This document shows positions 32,248-39,993 of a DNA stretch of 64,000 nt, piece by piece. Positions within the stretch are counted from its first letter, which is position 1. Every line of letters begins with the position of its first letter. Location of the stretch: positions 62,001 to 126,000 of the forward strand of contig CAVSRB010000002.1 in assembly GCA_963730305.1 (NCBI GenBank). The letters are read 5' to 3'. Below the pieces are notes generated by a model, which was given only the letters and a program-made list of their open reading frames with translations, searched no databases and was not told where the DNA came from. This DNA comes from CAMYMQ01 sp963730305 (GTDB taxonomy: Bacteria > Pseudomonadota > Alphaproteobacteria > Bin65). A program made the translations under genes and the position numbers.

Positions 32248-32400
32248 TCCCTCGATACGCCCGCTTCGCGGGCTACTCGGGACGAGGACCTTGGATACGC
32301 GCCGCCGATGCGGCGCTCTTCAGGATGAGGGCTCATGTGCCGTTCTTCTCCCGTCCTCATCCCGAGCAGGGCGCGCGCCAGCACGGCCGTATCGAGGGAC
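32248..32400. repeat. Palindromic intergenic repeat, family B (inverted pair)
   Basis: The copy at 32248-32287 (tccctcgatacgcccgcttc ... ggacgagg) and the copy at 32354-32400 (tcctcatcccgag ... gtatcgagggac) are inverted. A second pair is at 44469-44571. The rest of the gap between the flanking divergent genes has no ORF. Confidence 0.8.
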
Positions 32401-32464
32401 GGTCATGGACGCTTCGGGGCGATGCCCATACTCTGCGTGCGTCTGCAAGCATCGCGAGGCCGTC

Positions 32465-33562
32465 ATGCAGGTCGGCATGTCCGTCATCTTCCAGAACCCG
32501 GACCGGGAGATTCCCGACCACGTCCGCTGGCAGCGCGACCTGGCGCTGGCCGACCTGGCCGAGCCGCTCGGCTTCGATTCGGTGTGGGCGACCGAGCACC
32601 ATTTCACCGACTACATCCTGTGCCCCGACCCGATCCAGTTCCTGACCTGGGTCGCCGGGCGGACCGAGCGGGTCCGGCTCGGGACGATGGTCGTGGTGCT
32701 GCCCTGGCGCGACCCGCTGCGCGTCGCCGAGCAGATCGCGATGCTCGACACGGTCTCGGGCGGCCGGGTCGTGTTCGGCATCGGCCGCGGCGCGGCGCGG
32801 GCCGAGTTCGCCGGCTTCCGCGTGCCGATGGACGAGAGCCGGGCGCGCTTCGTCGAGAGCGCGGAGATGATCCTGACCGGGCTCGAACAGGGCTTCTGCG
32901 AATACGACGGCCGCTACCTGGTCCAGCCGCGCGTGCCGATCCGCCCGGCGCCGGCGCACTCGTTCAAGGGGCGGACCTATGCCGCGGCGGTGTCGCCCGA
33001 GTTGTCGGAGATCATGGCCAGGCTCGGCGTCGGCCTGCTGATCATTCCCCAGAAGCCGTGGGAGCACGTCGCCCGGGAACTGGCCGACTACCGCGCGCTG
33101 TTCCGCGACGTCAACGGCGCCGAGGCGCCGGCCCCGGTCGCGGCCGGCTGGACCTTCGTCGACGAGAGCGCCGACCGCGCCCACGAGATGGCGCGCCGCT
33201 ACATCGGCGGCTACTGGGCCTCGGTGCTGCGCCACTACGAGTTCGCCAGCGCGCACCTGAAGACGACCAAGGGCTACGAATACTACGGCAAGTTCGCCGA
33301 CAACCTGGCGGCGCAGGGCGACGAGGGCGCGATCGACTTCTTCATGAGCCTGCAGGTGTGGGGCACGCCGGAGATGTGCTGCGACAAGATCGCCGGCATC
33401 GCCAACCGGATCGGCGCCGACCAGTTCGTCGGCGTGTTCAGCTACGCCGGCATGCCGCCCGACGAGGCCGAGCGCAACATGCGCCTGTTCGCCAAGGCGG
33501 TGATGCCCGAGATCAAGGCGCTGCCGCCGGCCGCCGAGCGAGCCGCGGCCGCGGCGCAGTAG
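32465..33562 (+). CDS. LLM-class flavin-dependent monooxygenase
   Basis: This is a luciferase-like FMNH2-dependent oxidoreductase of 365 residues. It begins MQVGMSVIFQNPDREIPDHV and has GFDSVWATEHHFTDYILCPD, the characteristic EHHF segment of the alkanal/long-chain group, and VRLGTMVVVLPWRDPLRVAE. The C-terminus is Ala-rich. The substrate is unknown. A CaiB-family CoA-transferase and a hydrolase follow on the same strand, suggesting degradation of a CoA-activated organic acid or an ester. Confidence 0.88.
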   Translation: MQVGMSVIFQNPDREIPDHVRWQRDLALADLAEPLGFDSVWATEHHFTDYILCPDPIQFLTWVAGRTERVRLGTMVVVLPWRDPLRVAEQIAMLDTVSGGRVVFGIGRGAARAEFAGFRVPMDESRARFVESAEMILTGLEQGFCEYDGRYLVQPRVPIRPAPAHSFKGRTYAAAVSPELSEIMARLGVGLLIIPQKPWEHVARELADYRALFRDVNGAEAPAPVAAGWTFVDESADRAHEMARRYIGGYWASVLRHYEFASAHLKTTKGYEYYGKFADNLAAQGDEGAIDFFMSLQVWGTPEMCCDKIAGIANRIGADQFVGVFSYAGMPPDEAERNMRLFAKAVMPEIKALPPAAERAAAAAQ

Positions 33563-33645
33563 CGGGCCAGTTTCGGTTTGTGCGGCGGCCGGACGCCGGC
33601 CTAAGTTTGCGGCACGCCGCGGGAACGGAAGGCAAGGGGAATCGC

Positions 33646-34788
33646 ATGGGGCCGCTCGAAGGAATCCGGATCGTCGAACTGGCCGGCATCGGCCCGGCGC
33701 CGATGGCCTGCATGCTGCTGTCCGACCTCGGCGCCGACATCCTGCGCATCGACCGGCTGGTTGCCGCCGACCTCGGCCTGCCCGGCGATCCTAAGAAGGA
33801 GGTGCTCAACCGCGGCCGCCGCTCGGCGGCGGTCGACCTGAAGAGCGCCGAAGGGGTCGAGCTGGTGCTGCGGCTCGCGGAGCAGGCCGACGTGCTGATC
33901 GAGGGCTTCCGCCCCGGCGTGACCGAGCGGATGGGGCTCGGCCCCGACGTCTGCCGCGCGCGCAACCCGGGGCTGGTCTATGGCCGGATGACCGGCTGGG
34001 GCCAGGACGGCCCGCTCGCCCACGCCGCCGGGCACGACCTCAACTACATCGCGCTGACCGGCGCGCTGCACGCGATCGGGCCCAGGGACGGCGCGCCGGT
34101 GCCGCCGCTCAACCTGGTCGGCGACTTCGGCGGCGGCGCGCTCTACCTGGTCGTCGGCGTGCTCGCCGCGCTGCTCGAACGCGCCCGCTCGGGCCAGGGC
34201 CAGGTCGTCGACACCGCGATGGTCGACGGCGCGGCCTCGCTGATGACCGTGTTCTACGGCCTGTTCGGCCAGGGCCGCTGGACGGACGAGCGCGGGGCGA
34301 ACCTGCTCGACGGCGCCGCCCACTTCTACGGCGCCTACGAGACCGCCGACGGCAAGTACGTCTCGATCGCGCCGATCGAGGGCCGCTTCTACGCGGAGCT
34401 CTTGGACAAGCTCGGCCTCGCCGACGCCGACCTGCCGAAGCAGCACGACAAGGTCGCCTGGGCCGATCTGCGGGAGAAGCTGGCCGGAATCTTCAAGTCC
34501 AAGACCCGCGACGAATGGTGCGACCTGCTCGAAGGCAGCGACGCCTGCTTCGCGCCGGTGCTGAGCCTGGCCGAGGCGCCCGACCATCCCCACAACAAGG
34601 CGCGCGGCAGCTTCGTCGACTACGAGGGCATCACCCAGCCGGCGCCGGCGCCGCGCTTCGACCGCACGCCCGGCGCGATCGCCCGGCCGCCCGCGGCGCC
34701 GGGCGAGCACACCGACGAGGCGCTGGCCGACTGGGGCGTCCCGACCGACGAGATCGCCGCCCTGCGCGCGGCCGGCGCGATCGGCTGA
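33646..34788 (+). CDS. CaiB/BaiF-family CoA-transferase (alpha-methylacyl-CoA racemase-like)
   Basis: The 380-residue protein starts MGPLEGIRIVELAGIGPAPM after a good AAGGGGA site. It has LLSDLGADILRID, LIEGFRPGVTERMGLGPD and the active-site region AGHDLNYIALTGALHAIG, with HDLNY specific for the alpha-methylacyl-CoA racemase branch. That branch epimerises 2-methyl-branched acyl-CoAs so they can enter beta-oxidation. It is followed after 7 bases by an esterase gene, likely in one operon. Confidence 0.9.
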   Translation: MGPLEGIRIVELAGIGPAPMACMLLSDLGADILRIDRLVAADLGLPGDPKKEVLNRGRRSAAVDLKSAEGVELVLRLAEQADVLIEGFRPGVTERMGLGPDVCRARNPGLVYGRMTGWGQDGPLAHAAGHDLNYIALTGALHAIGPRDGAPVPPLNLVGDFGGGALYLVVGVLAALLERARSGQGQVVDTAMVDGAASLMTVFYGLFGQGRWTDERGANLLDGAAHFYGAYETADGKYVSIAPIEGRFYAELLDKLGLADADLPKQHDKVAWADLREKLAGIFKSKTRDEWCDLLEGSDACFAPVLSLAEAPDHPHNKARGSFVDYEGITQPAPAPRFDRTPGAIARPPAAPGEHTDEALADWGVPTDEIAALRAAGAIG

Positions 34789-34795
34789 GGCGGCG

Positions 34796-35737
34796 ATGAC
34801 GCTCGACCCCCAAGTCCAACAGCTGTTCGACTGGATCAAGCAGGCGAACCTGCCGACCCTGGACAGCCTGAGCCCGGAAGACGCCCGGACCCTGGCCGAC
34901 GAGCGGACGCCCAAGACCGACCTGCCGCCCGTGCCGATGGAATTGGTGGCCGAGAAGGCGATCGGCCGGGAGAGCGGTTTCGTCCGGTGCCGCCTCTACA
35001 CGCCGCGGGGCATGGCGGCGACCGGGCCGCTGTTGATCTGGCTCCACGGCGGCGGCTGGACCGTGGGCAGCCTGGTCACGGCCGACTCCGCGTGCCGGGC
35101 GCTGGCGGCCGGCGCCCGGTGCCGGGTGCTGTCGGTCGGCTACGCGCTCGCGCCCGAGCACCCGTTCCCGGCCGCGGTCGACGACGCGATGCTGGTCTAC
35201 CGCACCGTCATCGGCGCGCCCGGCGAGTATGGCGCCGACCCGGCGCGGATCGCGGTCGGCGGCGACAGCGCCGGCGGCAACCTGGCCGCGGTGATCACCC
35301 ACCTCGCGCGCGACGAGGGCCTGGCCCGGCCCGCCTTCCAGCTCCTGGTCTATCCGTCCACCGACCTGGCGGGGGACTATCCGTCGCGGCGCGAACTGGG
35401 CGAGGGCTATCTGCTGACTGCCACGTTGATGGACTGGTTCACCGGCCACTATCTGCCCGATCCCGCCGACCGGACCGACCCGCGCGCGTCGCCGCTGCGC
35501 TTCGCGGACTTCACCGGCCTGCCCCCGGCCTACATCCAGACCGCCGGCTACGACCCGCTCAAGGACGAGGACGCGGCCTACGCGGCCAAGCTGGCCGACG
35601 CCGGCGTCGCGGTCGAACACGCCCACTATGCCGGGCTGATCCACGGTTTCTTCAATCACGGCGGCGTGGTCGATGCGGCCCGGGCGGCGATCGACGACGC
35701 GGCGGCGGCCCTGGCCCGGGCGCTGCACGGGAACTAG
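34796..35737 (+). CDS. Alpha/beta hydrolase, hormone-sensitive-lipase (HSL) type
   Basis: This is a carboxylesterase of 313 residues with the HSL oxyanion motif WLHGGGWTVGS, nucleophile elbow VGGDSAGGNLAAVI, acid in YDPLKDEDAAYA and His in GLIHGFFNHGG. It likely acts in the cytoplasm, as no signal peptide is seen. It follows the CoA-transferase gene by 7 bases and probably shares its transcript. Confidence 0.9.
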   Translation: MTLDPQVQQLFDWIKQANLPTLDSLSPEDARTLADERTPKTDLPPVPMELVAEKAIGRESGFVRCRLYTPRGMAATGPLLIWLHGGGWTVGSLVTADSACRALAAGARCRVLSVGYALAPEHPFPAAVDDAMLVYRTVIGAPGEYGADPARIAVGGDSAGGNLAAVITHLARDEGLARPAFQLLVYPSTDLAGDYPSRRELGEGYLLTATLMDWFTGHYLPDPADRTDPRASPLRFADFTGLPPAYIQTAGYDPLKDEDAAYAAKLADAGVAVEHAHYAGLIHGFFNHGGVVDAARAAIDDAAAALARALHGN

Positions 35738-35743
35738 GGGTCG

Positions 35744-36181
35744 CTAGGCCGGCGCCTCGCCCCGCGCCGCGATCGCGGCGACGAAGGCCTCGGGCAGCGG
35801 CACCGACTTGTGCGCCTTCTGGTCGGTGTTGACCCAGACGATCTCCCCGGTCGCGCGGGCGTCGTCGCCGCCCTTGGGGAAGATCGCCAGCCCGAAGGTC
35901 GCGCTCGAATGGCCCAGCCGGCCGACCCGCACGCCGACCTCCACCTCCTCGTCGTAGACCACCGGCGCCCGGTATTCGACCAGCGCCTTGACGAGGTGGA
36001 AGTCGGTGCCGGTCGCCGGGTCGCCGCCGAGCGGGTAGGGGTAGTCGAGCCAGCGCAGGTATTCGGTGATGGCGACGTCGAAATAGGTCAGGTAGTGGGC
36101 GTTGTAGACCACCCCCTGGCCGTCGATCTCGGCATAGCGGACGCGGAGCAGGTGGAAGAAGGCGAAGTCGGATCGGCTCAT
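35744..36181 (-). CDS. Acyl-CoA thioesterase, 4HBT/YbgC-like hotdog fold
   Basis: The 145-residue hotdog protein has the 4-hydroxybenzoyl-CoA thioesterase motif RVRYAEIDGQGVVYNAHYLTY, with catalytic Asp in AEIDGQG, and a middle strand LVKALVEYRAPVVYDEEVEV. It hydrolyses acyl-CoA thioesters; chain specificity is unknown. It converges with the HSL-type hydrolase 6 bases away and is divergent from the SDR gene at 36319. Confidence 0.88.
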   Translation of the reverse strand: MSRSDFAFFHLLRVRYAEIDGQGVVYNAHYLTYFDVAITEYLRWLDYPYPLGGDPATGTDFHLVKALVEYRAPVVYDEEVEVGVRVGRLGHSSATFGLAIFPKGGDDARATGEIVWVNTDQKAHKSVPLPEAFVAAIAARGEAPA

Positions 36182-36318
36182 CGTTCGGTCGGCGGTGGCG
36201 GGTCAGACAAGGGGCGGGGCTGCCAAGGGGGGGCTGCCATGTGGCGGGCGTGGTTGCGGTCGGCGGCCGCATAGACTAACGCATCGGCCGACGGCAAGGG
36301 AGTGACGGGAGGCAGGGT

Positions 36319-37275
36319 GTGTCCACACTGGTCATCGGAGCGGGCCTGATCGGGGCCCAGGTCGGCCGCATCCTGATCGAGCGCGGCGAGACGCCGGTGC
36401 TGCTCGACCGGGCGGCCCAGCCCGCCGCCCTGGGCGAGATCCTCGACCTGGACAAGGCGATCCTGGCCGAGGGCGACATCCTGCGGCCGCTGACCCTGGT
36501 CGACGCGATCCGGCGGCACGGGGTCGCCCGGATCGTCCACACCGCCGCCAACCCGATGCTCACCCTGGGCGCCCAGACCGACCCGGCCTCGGCGATCGAG
36601 CTCAACGTCATGGGCACGGTCAACGTGTTCGAGACCGCCCGGGCCTGCGATATCAAGCGGGTCGTGGTGTCGAGCTCCAACGTGCTCAACCACTTCGTCG
36701 CCGGCGGCGACGGCTCGAACGACCCGATGCGCGAGACCGCCTGGCCGCGGCCGACCACCTTCTACGCCTCGACCAAGCAGACGATCGAGAGCCTGGGCCT
36801 CAACTACGCCCGCTGGTGCGGGATCGAGTTCGCGGCGATGCGCTACGGCGCGGTGTTCGGGCCCTGGTCCGGCGCCGGCGGCGGCGGCCCCAGCAACATC
36901 ATGCGCGAGGCGCTGCGCAACGCGCTCGCCGGCCGCGAGGCGGCGATGCCGTCGGGCGCGATGGAGTGGGTCTATTCCAAGGACGCGGCGATGGCGACCG
37001 TGCTCGCGCTCGAGGCCGAGGACCTCGGCCCCGGCGTGTTCAACACCACCATGGGCAGCCTGAGCCGTCCCGAGGACATGGCCGCGGCGCTGCAGGAAGT
37101 GGTGCCGGGGGCGACGGTCCGGATCGAGACGCCCTCGGCCGCGGCCGTCTCCATGCCCGACATGCAGGCGGTCTCCGACCTGTCGCTGGCCAAGACCCAT
37201 CTCGGCTTCGAGCCACGATACGGCCTGGTCGAGGGCATGCGCGACCTGGCGGGCTGGCTGCAGGCCCGCGGCTAG
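36319..37275 (+). CDS. NAD-dependent epimerase/dehydratase (extended SDR)
   Basis: The 318-residue protein starts at GTG (MSTLVIGAGLIGAQVGRIL). It has the Rossmann glycine motif VIGAGLIG, the catalytic YASTK pair (Tyr-x3-Lys, near residue 155) with the preceding SSSNVLNHF, and a C-terminal substrate domain. The glycine pattern GxGLIG is a variant of GxxGxxG. It could be a nucleotide-sugar epimerase or a small-molecule dehydrogenase; the catabolic neighbours favour the latter, but that is inference. Confidence 0.82.
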   Translation: MSTLVIGAGLIGAQVGRILIERGETPVLLDRAAQPAALGEILDLDKAILAEGDILRPLTLVDAIRRHGVARIVHTAANPMLTLGAQTDPASAIELNVMGTVNVFETARACDIKRVVVSSSNVLNHFVAGGDGSNDPMRETAWPRPTTFYASTKQTIESLGLNYARWCGIEFAAMRYGAVFGPWSGAGGGGPSNIMREALRNALAGREAAMPSGAMEWVYSKDAAMATVLALEAEDLGPGVFNTTMGSLSRPEDMAAALQEVVPGATVRIETPSAAAVSMPDMQAVSDLSLAKTHLGFEPRYGLVEGMRDLAGWLQARG

Positions 37276-37295
37276 GCCGGCTAACCCGACGGCAC

Positions 37296-37331
37296 GAAAC
37301 AAAAGGCCGGCCGCCTTGCGGCGACCGGCCC
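37296..37331 (-). terminator. Rho-independent terminator of hsp20
   Basis: On the minus strand the sequence GGCCGGTCGCC, a short GCAA loop and GGCGGCCGGCC are followed by TTTTGTTT. The long GC stem and T tract lie just after the hsp20 stop, so this is a good intrinsic terminator. Its reverse complement could also serve the convergent SDR gene. Confidence 0.85.
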
Positions 37332-37359
37332 CCGTGAAGGAAATGTTCGAGAAGGGGCT

Positions 37360-37809
37360 TTAAGCGGCCTTCTTCTCGATCGCCTTGCGCCCGTCGGCCG
37401 AGGCGATCTTGATCTGCCGGGGCTTGAGCGCCTCCGGGATCTCACGCTTCAGGTCGATGACGAGCAGGCCGTTCTCCAGGCGCCCGCCCTCGACCTGGAT
37501 ATGGTCGGCGAGCTCGAAGCGGCGCTCGAAGGCGCGGCCGGCGATGCCGCGATGCAGATACTTCACGTCCGCATCCTTGTCGGTCAGCTTGCCCTCGACG
37601 AAGAGGGTGTTCTCCTTGACCGTGACGGTGACGTCGTCCTCGCCGAAGCCGGCGACCGCCATGACGATGCGGTACTCGTTCTCGCCGAGCTTCTCGATGT
37701 TGTAGGGCGGATAGGACGGCGCGTCGTTCACCGCCGCCTCGAGCAGGCGCGGCACACGGTCGAAGCCGATGGTGGAGCGGAACAGGGGGCTAAGGTCGAA
37801 AGCAGACAT
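37360..37809 (-). CDS. Small heat-shock protein, Hsp20/IbpA class A
   Basis: This is an ATP-independent chaperone that binds unfolding proteins. The 149-residue protein begins MSAFDLSPLFRSTIGFDRVP, typical of rhizobial class A sHsps. Its alpha-crystallin domain (about residues 36-130) runs from NIEKLGENEYRIVMAVAGF to ENGLLVIDLKREIPEAL, and the IxI-like motif (QIKIASA) is close to the C-terminus. Upstream sequence contains a heat-shock promoter and an RNA thermosensor (separate entries), so synthesis is controlled at transcription and translation. Confidence 0.95.
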   Translation of the reverse strand: MSAFDLSPLFRSTIGFDRVPRLLEAAVNDAPSYPPYNIEKLGENEYRIVMAVAGFGEDDVTVTVKENTLFVEGKLTDKDADVKYLHRGIAGRAFERRFELADHIQVEGGRLENGLLVIDLKREIPEALKPRQIKIASADGRKAIEKKAA

Positions 37810-37908
37810 GATTCACATTCTCCTTGAGCAATGTGTCCTTCAGAAGCTCGCCACTTGGCCGATGCTTCCGGTTCAACGGACCCGAACCCTCTGGAGGCGT
37901 TCGGGACG
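37810..37908 (-). promoter_or_regulatory. ROSE-type RNA thermosensor in hsp20 5' UTR
   Basis: The approximately 100-base leader can form several hairpins. The last, at 37814-37835, pairs CACATT with AATGTG and CTC with GAG around an AAG loop, with one bulged G. It masks the Shine-Dalgarno AAGGAG (37820-37825) with the strand TTGCTC, the hallmark of ROSE elements (UUGCU opposite the SD). The ATG is 10 bases from the SD. Upstream hairpins include CCGAAC/GTTCGG at about 37881-37904 and smaller ones between. ROSE elements melt at heat-shock temperature to expose the SD. Confidence 0.8.
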
Positions 37909-37914
37909 ACTCGC

Positions 37915-37942
37915 ATATGGGTGCGCTAGGATCGGTTTCAAG
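37915..37942 (-). promoter_or_regulatory. Sigma-32 (RpoH) promoter of hsp20
   Basis: On the minus strand CTTGAAA (37942-37936) and CCCATAT (37921-37915) are separated by 14 bases. This matches the heat-shock consensus CTTGAAA-N(11-15)-CCCATNT. Transcription would begin near 37908, just upstream of the first hairpin of the leader. Confidence 0.8.
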
Positions 37943-37965
37943 AGGATTTTCGAGGAGCAAATTGG

Positions 37966-38412
37966 ATGGTCTCAGACGCGCCAACGCCAGCAAATCCGGG
38001 CTATCGCGAGGTCATCGAGCGGATCGCCGGGCTGCCCGGCTTCATCCAGGAAATGGGCGTGGATCTCGACCGTCTGGCGCCGGGGGAGGCGGACATGGTG
38101 CTCGTCCCGCGGCCGGGCCTGCTGCAGTTCACCGGCGCCGTCCACGGCGGCGCCGTCGGCGCACTGGCCGACCATGCGGCGGGCTGCGCCGCGACCAGCC
38201 TGATGCCCGAGGGCCAGGTCGCGATCACCGCCGAATACAAGATCAACTTCCTGGAGCCGGCCAAGGGCGACGCGGTGGTCGCCCGCGCCCGGGTCGAGCG
38301 GGCGGGGCGGCGGGTGACGGTGGTCCGGGTCGACGTCTACGCCCGGGCCGGCGGCGAAGAGCGCAAGTGCGCCATCGCCACCGTCACCCTGACACCGGCC
38401 AACTTCGGCTAA
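37966..38412 (+). CDS. PaaI-family hotdog thioesterase
   Basis: The 148-residue hotdog protein has the PaaI motif GAVHGGAVGALADHAAGCAA, with catalytic residues in the HGG and following Asp/His, and a middle segment ITAEYKINFLEPAKGDAVVA. A GAGGAG site precedes the ATG by 7 bases. PaaI-like enzymes hydrolyse acyl or aryl-CoA esters. It is divergent from hsp20; the two start regions share about 150 bases. Confidence 0.88.
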   Translation: MVSDAPTPANPGYREVIERIAGLPGFIQEMGVDLDRLAPGEADMVLVPRPGLLQFTGAVHGGAVGALADHAAGCAATSLMPEGQVAITAEYKINFLEPAKGDAVVARARVERAGRRVTVVRVDVYARAGGEERKCAIATVTLTPANFG

Positions 38413-38422
38413 CGCTTCCGGG

Positions 38423-39283
38423 TCACGCGTTGCGGACCTTGACCTTGATCTCGCCGACCCGCTCGATGACGCAATGGATGGTGTCACCGTCCTTGACCGG
38501 GCCGACGCCTTCGGGCGTGCCGGTCATGATCACGTCGCCGGGATAGAGGGTGTAGAAACTCGAACACCATTCGACCAGTCGCTCGACGTTGTAGATCAGG
38601 TATTCGGTGTTGGAATCCTGGCGCACCTCGTCGTTGACCCACAGCTTGAGGTCGAGGTGGTTGGGATCGGGCACCTCGTCCTTGGTGATGATCCACGGGC
38701 CGAGCACCGAGTAGGTGTCGATGCTCTTGCGTACCGACCGGTCCTCGGGGCCGCGCACGGTCATGTCGAGGCCGATCGAATAGCCGGCGATGTGGTCGTA
38801 GGCGTCGCCGATCGAAATGCGGTCGGCGGTCTTGCCGATGATCACCGCAAGCTCGCCCTCGTGGTCGTTGCGGCGGTCGGTGAAGCGCAGCGCGACGCCG
38901 TCGTCCTGGCCGACCAGCGACGAGTTGGCCTTCAGGAACGGGCCGTAGTGGTCGATGCCCTTGATTTCCTGGGTCTGGCCGAAGTCGCCGAGATGGGCGT
39001 TGGCCTCGTCGATATGCTTCTGGTAGTTGACCGGCGCGCCGATCACCTTGTTGGGCGTCGCCACCGGGCTCTTCAGGTGGACCGAGCCGATCGGCTTGCG
39101 CGCCGCGCCGCCCTTGACCGCGTCGATCCGTGCGCACACGGCGTCGAGATGGGCGATCAGCGGGTCGCCCTGCGGCAGCGGCCAGCGCGATTGCGGGATC
39201 GCGTCCAGCGCCTCGGAAACATCGAGAACCTCCTCGCCCTCGACCAGGCCCAGGCGGTCGTCGTCAAAACGGCAGATCTTCAT
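38423..39283 (-). CDS. Fumarylacetoacetate hydrolase family protein
   Basis: The 286-residue FAH-fold protein starts MKICRFDDDRLGLVEGEEVL. It has the catalytic and metal motif GPFLKANSSLVGQDDGVALR, a DHEGELAVIIGK segment with metal-binding Glu residues, and the C-terminal GDVIMTGTPEGVGPVKDGDT. Members hydrolyse C-C bonds of dioxo acids or decarboxylate or isomerise products of aromatic ring cleavage. It ends 10 bases from the convergent PaaI gene and follows the marR gene, with which it may be co-transcribed. Confidence 0.9.
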   Translation of the reverse strand: MKICRFDDDRLGLVEGEEVLDVSEALDAIPQSRWPLPQGDPLIAHLDAVCARIDAVKGGAARKPIGSVHLKSPVATPNKVIGAPVNYQKHIDEANAHLGDFGQTQEIKGIDHYGPFLKANSSLVGQDDGVALRFTDRRNDHEGELAVIIGKTADRISIGDAYDHIAGYSIGLDMTVRGPEDRSVRKSIDTYSVLGPWIITKDEVPDPNHLDLKLWVNDEVRQDSNTEYLIYNVERLVEWCSSFYTLYPGDVIMTGTPEGVGPVKDGDTIHCVIERVGEIKVKVRNA

Positions 39284-39330
39284 TGCTCGCTCCCAATTGA
39301 TCGGATTGTCGGAAGGGCCGGCGCGCCGGC

Positions 39331-39888
39331 TTACGTGTCGGGGCCGTCCGCCTTGTCGGAATTGTCGTCGGGCAGGTCGGCCATGAGCTTCAAGAGCTCG
39401 ATGAACTCTTCGCGGCGCTCGGGCGGCAGCGGCGCCATGATCTCGTCCTGGATGGCGATGCCGGCCTCGACGTTCCGGTTGAGTGCGGCAACACCTTCGT
39501 CGGTGATCCACAGCGTGTTCGACCGCTGGTCGGACTGGGTGCGCTTGCGGCGTAGCAGGTCGCGCTTGACCAGGCGCCCGATCAGGTCGCCGATCGTGCT
39601 GCGGTCGATGCCGGTGCGGCGGACCAGCTCGGTCTGGTTGAGCCCCGGGTTCTGGTAGACGGTGAGCAGCACCGCGAATTGCGGCGCGCGCAGGCCGCCC
39701 TCGCCGACCGCGCGGACGTAGAGGTCGACGGCCCGTTGCTGCGCCCGGCGCAAGAGGTGGCCCGGCGTCTCGTGCAGCACCATCGTGTCGAGCAGCGACG
39801 ATCGCGACTCGCCGCTCGCGGCGCCGGTCACGGCGTCATCCGTCTCGTTCGAGCGTAGGGGCACCGATTCGTCGGACGGTGCGCTCAT
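39331..39888 (-). CDS. MarR-family transcriptional regulator
   Basis: The 185-residue winged-helix regulator has a 35-residue N-terminal extension, then the MarR domain: LRAPQFAVLLTVYQNPGLNQ, recognition helix TGIDRSTIGDLIGRLVKRDL and wing RTQSDQRSNTLWITDEG. The spacing suits the branch controlling aromatic-acid catabolism. A palindrome lies in the gap between it and the divergent LLM monooxygenase gene, so it probably controls both directions, including the FAA hydrolase gene 47 bases downstream. Confidence 0.9.
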   Translation of the reverse strand: MSAPSDESVPLRSNETDDAVTGAASGESRSSLLDTMVLHETPGHLLRRAQQRAVDLYVRAVGEGGLRAPQFAVLLTVYQNPGLNQTELVRRTGIDRSTIGDLIGRLVKRDLLRRKRTQSDQRSNTLWITDEGVAALNRNVEAGIAIQDEIMAPLPPERREEFIELLKLMADLPDDNSDKADGPDT

Positions 39889-39916
39889 CGGGTCGTCGCC
39901 TCTTGCATCCGATCAT

Positions 39917-39936
39917 TTATTCCGTATACTGATTAA
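39917..39936. promoter_or_regulatory. Probable MarR operator
   Basis: The sequence ttattccgtatactgattaa is an imperfect palindrome centred on GTATAC (TTA-TC-GTATAC-GA-TAA), in the AT-rich gap between the MarR gene and the LLM gene. Position and symmetry suit a MarR dimer. Confidence 0.6.
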
Positions 39937-39993
39937 ATCACGTTGAACCACGGGCGACAAGCGCGAACCCGCCGCAGCAGGAGGAACATACTC

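Noticed and set aside
37900..38546. Overlapping plus-strand open frames around the PaaI-like gene
   Set aside because: They lack family similarity; the GAGGAG-preceded ATG at 37966 yields the conserved hotdog protein.
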